A DNA stretch of 9,239 bases from Gammaproteobacteria bacterium. Lineage in GTDB: Bacteria > Pseudomonadota > Gammaproteobacteria > J044. This document shows, piece by piece, positions 5,473 to 9,239 of this stretch. Position 1 is the first letter of the stretch. The number at the start of each line of letters is the position of its first letter. Under the pieces are notes generated by a model that saw only the letters and a program-made list of their open reading frames with translations, was not told the DNA's origin and did no database searches. The position numbers were made by a program, and so were the translations under genes. Location: the NCBI GenBank assembly GCA_003696465.1, contig RFHG01000461.1:1-9239 (forward strand). Direction: 5' to 3'.

Positions 5473-7215
5473 TCATTCCTGCAAATGCAACTGCTGCAGG
5501 CGCTGGCGCAGGACGATCCGGCGCTTGCGATCATGCGTAATCCGCAGCAGCTGCTCATACAGCCTGCGTGCGTCCTCGACCAGGCCCGCCCTGGCCAGCA
5601 TCTCGGCCGCCTGGAAACGCGCCGTCTGCCCCCAGGGGTCGAGGCCCACGCCATCGGGCAGCAGGGCCGAGCGCAGATAGAAGGTGGCCGCCCGGTCGTA
5701 TTCCCCCAGCGCCTTCCAGGAATCGGCCATCCAGTAATAGACCTCGCGCACCTGCCCACGGTCCTCGAGCCGAGGCAACAGCGCACCCAGCAACTTGAGT
5801 GCATCCTCGTCGCGCTTGAGGGTCTGCAGGTCGAACACGGCCTGCAGGAAGCGGTCGGCCTCGTCGCGCCCAAGGCGCGCGCGGCTGCCCAGCACCCGGT
5901 AGAGTCCGTCGATGCCACGGTCCTCGCGCCCGCCAAGAATATGGATGCGGGCCAGTCTCAGGCCCCAGTCGAAGGGATCCATGCCTTCGGGCGGGGCCTC
6001 GATGCCCTGCATCAGTTCCGATGCCTGGTCATGCCGCCCCTGCTCCAGGGCCCGCTCGGCCAGACGCAGACGCACCACCTGGGGGATGTAGTCGATGCCA
6101 GGGAAGTTGGCGGAATGCAGGTAGAGGTTTTCCAGCAACAGGCCGTCGTCGGCGCCCAGGTCGCGCAGGAGGCGCTCGTGGCCTTGTGCCCGCACCGCCT
6201 CCACCGAGCCCTCGATGGCCACCAGGGCATGCAGGGCACGGCGCTTGAGCGGATCCTTTTCCTGTTCGGCCAGTGCCAGCCAGGCAGCGTCGTCACCCTG
6301 CAGCAGTCGGGCCCGGTTGCCCAGCCAGCGGCCGTAGTCGAGGTAGCTGTCCCAGAGATCGTCGGCGCGAACCCGCAGCAGGGCATCCCTTGCCACAGGC
6401 AGGCGCTTGAGGGCCTGCTCCAGGTCGCGGACCCGATTGCGACCCCGTCCGGCACGTGCAGCGGCCTCGGCGGCAATCAGCCATAAACGGCCCTGCACGG
6501 CCGTGGACTCGGCCTTGCCTGCGGCCGCCTCGGCCGCCTTCATGATGTCTGCCGGCGGGGTCTTTCCGCTCCGCAGGCGGGCAAGCAACCACCAGGGCTC
6601 CAGCGCCTCGCCCCGACGGTCCTTGAGCTGTTCCAGGGCCTCGTCGGGCTGACCCGCACGCAAGGCAAAACGCACCCGCTGCTCGAGCTCGTCATCGGTC
6701 AGTTCGGGATAGTCCTGCTGAAAGCGGCGCCATGCAGCCAGGGCCGGGGCCGGATCCGGCTCGGCCATCAGTGCCTTGAGAATGCCGAAGCGCCAGCGGC
6801 GCAAGGCCTTGTGCTCCAGCTGCTTCGGCTCGGTGTTCCAGATCAGTTCCGCCCAGACGCGGCGCGCCTGCGCGGGCTGGCCACTTTCCAGCAGCGCCCG
6901 CGCGCGCAGCTCGGCGGCCTGCCGGCGCAATGCGGCGGGTGCACCTTCGGGGAGGTTACGGGTTCGGGCCAGGAGGGCCGGCCAGTCCCCCTTGTCGGCC
7001 AGCAGTTCCAGCCGCAGGCGTTCCCATTCGGCCCAGCGGCCGGGCTGACGGTCGGCGGCGGGCTGTACCCGATCGATGGTTTGCAGGGCCAGGTCCACGG
7101 CGCCGGCAGCCGCCATGCGACGGGTTTCCTCGATGGAGGCGGCCTGGACGATGCCGGCAGCCAGAACAAGAAACAGCCCGGCCAGCCACGAAAACGGGCG
7201 CATGCCCAATGACAT
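5473..7215 (-). CDS. exported all-helical repeat protein with TPR-like motifs, function unknown
   Basis: I cannot name a family beyond a helical-repeat (TPR-like) protein. The 580-residue product begins with a likely signal peptide: a hydrophobic core at about 7-22 and a VQA-A cleavage region at residues 23-26, so the mature protein would be periplasmic or exported. The rest looks like a helical superhelix rich in Ala, Leu, Arg and Glu. Clearer TPR-like units lie at about 490-519 (REVYYWMADSWKALGEYDRA...) and 531-560 (ARFQAAEMLARAGLVEDARR...). A tryptophan-rich patch is at 285-300 (DLWDSYLDYGRWLGN). There is no cysteine, so it is not a lipoprotein and has no disulfides, and no catalytic motif is visible. 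The start could be 7215 or the ATG at 7203, which gives a cleaner signal peptide (MRPFSWLAG...); neither has a strong Shine-Dalgarno sequence. The frame stays open to 7449, but that would overlap rplS and bury the signal peptide. It lies 85 nt after rplS and may be co-transcribed. Confidence 0.85.
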   Translation of the reverse strand: MSLGMRPFSWLAGLFLVLAAGIVQAASIEETRRMAAAGAVDLALQTIDRVQPAADRQPGRWAEWERLRLELLADKGDWPALLARTRNLPEGAPAALRRQAAELRARALLESGQPAQARRVWAELIWNTEPKQLEHKALRRWRFGILKALMAEPDPAPALAAWRRFQQDYPELTDDELEQRVRFALRAGQPDEALEQLKDRRGEALEPWWLLARLRSGKTPPADIMKAAEAAAGKAESTAVQGRLWLIAAEAAARAGRGRNRVRDLEQALKRLPVARDALLRVRADDLWDSYLDYGRWLGNRARLLQGDDAAWLALAEQEKDPLKRRALHALVAIEGSVEAVRAQGHERLLRDLGADDGLLLENLYLHSANFPGIDYIPQVVRLRLAERALEQGRHDQASELMQGIEAPPEGMDPFDWGLRLARIHILGGREDRGIDGLYRVLGSRARLGRDEADRFLQAVFDLQTLKRDEDALKLLGALLPRLEDRGQVREVYYWMADSWKALGEYDRAATFYLRSALLPDGVGLDPWGQTARFQAAEMLARAGLVEDARRLYEQLLRITHDRKRRIVLRQRLQQLHLQE

Positions 7216-7260
7216 GCGCCCGCCGTTTCCGGTTCGATTCAAGAGCGGAATCCGCAAGGT

Positions 7261-7294
7261 CCTGATCAATGCTCGCCGAAGCGAATCGATCAGG
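7261..7294 (-). terminator. UUCG-capped hairpin after rplS (possible terminator or 3' end stabiliser)
   Basis: Six nt after the rplS stop codon the minus strand can form an outer 7-bp stem, CCTGATC (7294-7288) with GATCAGG (7267-7261), and an inner stem TCGC/GCGA closed by a TTCG loop in a C(UUCG)G context, an unusually stable tetraloop. A small internal loop separates the two stems. No T-run follows, so efficient intrinsic termination is doubtful; partial attenuation, or protection of the ribosomal-protein mRNA from 3' exonucleases, is as likely. Confidence 0.45.
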
Positions 7295-7300
7295 AATGCC

Positions 7301-7645
7301 TCAGATGCGCTCCTTGATGCGCGCTGCCTTGCCGGTGCGGCCACGCAGGTAGTACAGCTTGGCGCGACGCACCTTGCCGCGGCGCTTGACCTTGATCTCG
7401 GCAATGGACGGGCTGTAGGTCTGGAACACGCGCTCCACACCCTCGCCATGGGAGATCTTGCGCACGGTGAAGGAGGAATTCAGGCCGCGGTTCTTCTTGG
7501 CCAGTACCACACCCTCGAAGGCCTGCAGACGTTCGCGGTTGCCTTCCTTGACGCGCACCTGAACAACCACGGTATCGCCGGGAGCGAATTCCGGGATCTC
7601 CTTGTTCATCTGCTCTGCTTCGAGTTCCTGGATGATGTTGCTCAT
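7301..7645 (-). CDS. rplS: 50S ribosomal protein L19
   Basis: Large-subunit ribosomal protein at the 30S-50S interface. The 114-residue product matches bacterial L19 along its whole length (E. coli has 115): N-terminal MSNIIQELEAEQM, the SH3-like core with FAPGDTV (20-26) and QAFEGVV (41-47), then NRGLNSSFTVRKIS (52-65), GVERVFQTYSP (69-79), and the basic C-terminal end with AKLYYLRGRTGKAARIKER (95-113). The start at 7645 gives the canonical N terminus; AGGGG (7659-7655) lies 9 nt upstream. It is the last gene of the rpsP-rimM-trmD-rplS operon, 30 nt after trmD, and is followed by a stable hairpin. Confidence 0.98.
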   Translation of the reverse strand: MSNIIQELEAEQMNKEIPEFAPGDTVVVQVRVKEGNRERLQAFEGVVLAKKNRGLNSSFTVRKISHGEGVERVFQTYSPSIAEIKVKRRGKVRRAKLYYLRGRTGKAARIKERI

Positions 7646-7675
7646 TGCCTTGTACCCCTGGATGTCAAATCGTGT

Positions 7676-8416
7676 TCAATCGTCTTCGTGTTCACTCAGC
7701 CATTCATCGAGCAGTGCCCGGTCGGCCTCGTCGAGCTGCAGGCGGTCAAACAGGTCCGGCCGCCGCTGCCATGTTCTGCCCAGCGCCTGCTTGCGACGCC
7801 AGCGTGCAATCTGTTCATGGTGCCCGCCGAGCAGCACCTGCGGGACCCGAAGGCCCTCGTATTCTTCCGGCCGCGTGTAGTGCGGGCAGTCCAGCAGACC
7901 CTCGGTGAAGGAGTCCTGCTCGGCCGAATCGGCATCGCCCAGCACCCCCGGCAGCAGCCGGGTCACCGCATCGATGACGACCATGGCCGGCAGTTCGCCG
8001 CCGGACAGCACGTAGTCGCCAATCGACCATTCCTCGTCGACCTCCAGCTCGATGAGCCGTTCGTCGATTCCCTCGTATCGCCCCGCCACCAGGATCAGGC
8101 CCGGCATCCGGGCCAGCCTGCGCACCGCCGGCTGATCCAGCACCCGCCCCTGCGGGCTGAGGTAGATCACCGGCGCCTGCGGGTTGGCGTTGCGCGCGTC
8201 CCGTATGGCACCCCGCAACGGCTCGATCTTCATGACCATGCCGGGACCACCGCCGTAGGGCCGGTCGTCCACCGTCCGGTGGACATCGGTGGCGTGGTCT
8301 CGCGGATTCCAGGCCGAAAGCGCGATTCGACCGGATCGGGCCGCGCGCCCCACCACGCCGTACTCGGCCACCGTGGCCACGAACTCCGGAAACAGCGTCA
8401 CGACATCGAAACGCAT
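7676..8416 (-). CDS. trmD: tRNA (guanine37-N1)-methyltransferase TrmD
   Basis: SPOUT-class enzyme that uses S-adenosylmethionine to methylate N1 of G37, 3' of the anticodon in tRNAs reading CNN/CGG-type codons, preventing +1 frameshifts; it works as a homodimer in the cytoplasm. The 246-residue product (E. coli 255) has DDRPYGGGPGM (50-60), YLSPQGR (85-91), GRYEGIDER (112-120), the knotted AdoMet site SIGDYVLSGGELPAM (131-145), and QDSF...GLLDCPHYTRP (167-183), in which Asp168 corresponds to the proposed catalytic aspartate. The C-terminal tRNA-binding domain includes GHHEQIARWRRKQAL (198-212). The start at 8416 overlaps the rimM stop by one base (TGATG), with GGAG (8425-8422) 5 nt upstream, so translation is probably coupled to rimM. 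Confidence 0.98.
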   Translation of the reverse strand: MRFDVVTLFPEFVATVAEYGVVGRAARSGRIALSAWNPRDHATDVHRTVDDRPYGGGPGMVMKIEPLRGAIRDARNANPQAPVIYLSPQGRVLDQPAVRRLARMPGLILVAGRYEGIDERLIELEVDEEWSIGDYVLSGGELPAMVVIDAVTRLLPGVLGDADSAEQDSFTEGLLDCPHYTRPEEYEGLRVPQVLLGGHHEQIARWRRKQALGRTWQRRPDLFDRLQLDEADRALLDEWLSEHEDD

Positions 8417-8928
8417 CAGAACTCCGGGTCCCAGTCGACCACGATGCGCCCGCCCTCCAGGTCCACTTCCTGGACATGGTGGCCGGGCACGAAGGGGATC
8501 AGCCGTTCGCGTTCCCCCTTCACCACCAGCACGTCATGTGCGCCGGTCTCGATCAGGTGATCGACCCTGCCCAGGGGCACGCCCCCGACAGTCTCGACCG
8601 GCAGGCCGAGCAGGTCGATCCAGTAATACTCGCCCTCGGCGGGCGGAGGCAGCTGCGAACGCTCGATGGCGATCTCACTGCCCAGCAGGGCCTCGGCGGC
8701 CTCGCGGTCGTCGATCCCCGCAAGCTTGGCCACCACGGTCTTGCCCTGGCGGTGTCCCGCTTCGACTTCCATCGGGACCCAGTCCTCGCCGCGCCGGACC
8801 AGCCACGGCGAATACTCGACGATGCCTTCGCGCGGACTGGTATGCGAGAACACCTTGACCCAGCCGCGCACCCCGAACAGGCCGTTGATCCTGCCCAGCG
8901 GGATGCGCCGGGAGCGATCTTCCGCCAT
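8416..8928 (-). CDS. rimM: ribosome maturation factor RimM (16S rRNA processing)
   Basis: Assembly factor that binds S19 and helps mature the 3' (head) domain of the 30S subunit. The 170-residue product has the N-terminal RimM beta-barrel (about 8-90) with GRINGLFGVRGWVKV (12-26), and a C-terminal PRC barrel (about 98-168) with GEYYWIDLLGL (99-109), TGAHDVLVV (128-136), LIPFV (143-147) and the family ending VDWDPEF (164-170; VDWDPGF in E. coli). It starts 11 nt after the rpsP stop without an obvious Shine-Dalgarno sequence, which suggests reinitiation or coupling from rpsP and could keep its level below that of S16. It ends overlapping trmD by one base. Confidence 0.97.
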   Translation of the reverse strand: MAEDRSRRIPLGRINGLFGVRGWVKVFSHTSPREGIVEYSPWLVRRGEDWVPMEVEAGHRQGKTVVAKLAGIDDREAAEALLGSEIAIERSQLPPPAEGEYYWIDLLGLPVETVGGVPLGRVDHLIETGAHDVLVVKGERERLIPFVPGHHVQEVDLEGGRIVVDWDPEF

Positions 8929-8939
8929 CGGGGTTTCGA

Positions 8940-9191
8940 TCAGTCTGCCTGCTTGCGGAAGGCCTTGATCAGCTTGGCGGCCGTCTCGGTCGGGCGCGCG
9001 CCCTCCTTCAGCCAGTGCTCGATACGATCGGCGTCCATGTGCAGACCGACTTCCTGGCCACGGGCGTTGGGGTTGTAGTAGCCCAGACGCTCGATGTAGC
9101 CGCTGTCGCGACGCTTGCGCGAGTCGGTCACCACAATGTGGTAGAAGGGACGCTTCTTGGCGCCACCGCGTGACAGTCGAATGGTGATCAT
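8940..9191 (-). CDS. rpsP: 30S ribosomal protein S16
   Basis: Primary-type 30S protein needed for assembly of the 5'/central domain of 16S rRNA. The 83-residue product (E. coli 82) matches the family throughout: MITIRLSRGGAKKRPFYHIVVTDSR (split here: MITIRLSRGG at 1-10, KKRPFYHIVVTDSR at 12-25), RDSGYIERLGYYNP (28-41), and the C-terminal helix region with RIEHWLKEGARPTETAAKL (56-74). The start at 9191 has AAGGG (9203-9199) with a 7-nt spacer. It is the first gene of the rpsP-rimM-trmD-rplS operon, whose promoter must lie at or beyond the right edge of the window. Confidence 0.98.
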   Translation of the reverse strand: MITIRLSRGGAKKRPFYHIVVTDSRKRRDSGYIERLGYYNPNARGQEVGLHMDADRIEHWLKEGARPTETAAKLIKAFRKQAD

Positions 9192-9239
9192 TTACAAGCC
9201 CTTGATTTCAATGGATTCCTGAAAACCCGTTCAGCCAGC
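9192..9239 (-). other. rpsP leader up to the window edge
   Basis: These 48 bases hold the rpsP ribosome binding site (AAGGG at 9203-9199) and a possible small hairpin (CTGAA/TTCAG near 9220-9235). No promoter elements or coding sequence can be supported. In many gammaproteobacteria ffh lies upstream, but no part of it is recognisable here. Confidence 0.4.

Noticed and set aside
5485..6486. 333-residue plus-strand open frame opposite the TPR-like gene
   Set aside because: Composition typical of a GC-rich antisense shadow (Gln/Leu/Pro/Arg-rich); the minus-strand frame has a signal peptide and helical periodicity.
7216..7449. Upstream extension of the TPR-like gene to an ATG at 7449
   Set aside because: It would overlap rplS in another frame, add an Arg/Ala/Ser-rich leader with several Cys, and bury the signal peptide; 7215 or 7203 is more sensible.
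7076..8560. 494-residue plus-strand open frame across rplS, trmD and part of rimM
   Set aside because: It opposes three conserved genes whose minus-strand products match their families along their full length.
1..9239. CRISPR array, tRNA or rRNA genes, toxin-antitoxin pair or defence island
   Set aside because: I looked for regularly spaced repeats, cloverleaf-like segments with CCA ends and recognisable defence domains, and saw none.

Overview
The window looks like an ordinary chromosomal stretch of a GC-rich gammaproteobacterium. Every gene I can support lies on the minus strand. The evidence for the lineage is the conserved rpsP-rimM-trmD-rplS operon, gammaproteobacterial-type HtpG and TrmD sequences, a YqjD/YqjE-type membrane protein pair, and a dispersed palindromic repeat at the left edge of a kind I recall from Xanthomonadaceae and Ectothiorhodospiraceae-like genomes. 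The family-level guess is inference.

Layout in the direction of transcription (right to left). (1) 9191-7301: ribosomal protein S16, the 16S maturation factor RimM, the tRNA m1G37 methyltransferase TrmD and ribosomal protein L19, tightly packed, followed by a UUCG-capped hairpin. (2) 7215-5473: an unrecognised 580-residue, probably exported, all-helical protein with TPR-like repeats near its C terminus. (3) 5454-5293: a 162-bp non-coding element that is close to one single imperfect palindrome with 17-bp terminal inverted repeats, resembling a MITE; it ends 6 bp before a Shine-Dalgarno sequence. (4) 5273-4418: three small genes joined by two ATGA stop/start overlaps: a DUF883/YqjD-ElaB-type tail-anchored protein, a YqjE-type two-helix membrane protein and an unrecognised 90-residue protein. 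(5) 4276-2264: a transmembrane methyl-accepting chemotaxis protein behind a very good sigma-28 (FliA) promoter match. (6) 2160-214: the Hsp90 chaperone HtpG behind a very good sigma-32 heat-shock promoter match, ending at a strong intrinsic terminator. (7) 1-150: a dispersed palindromic repeat with no gene.

Functionally the window joins translation (ribosome and tRNA maturation), a probable envelope-stress or stationary-phase membrane operon, motility and chemotaxis signalling, and protein folding under heat stress. The two promoter matches show that the chemoreceptor and the chaperone, although adjacent and co-directional, probably belong to different regulons. I see no sign of a new multi-gene system. 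The items most worth a second look are the giant palindrome at 5293-5454, the Arg-to-Ala change in the chemoreceptor hairpin tip, the unrecognised exported helical-repeat protein, and the third small gene of the YqjD/E operon.
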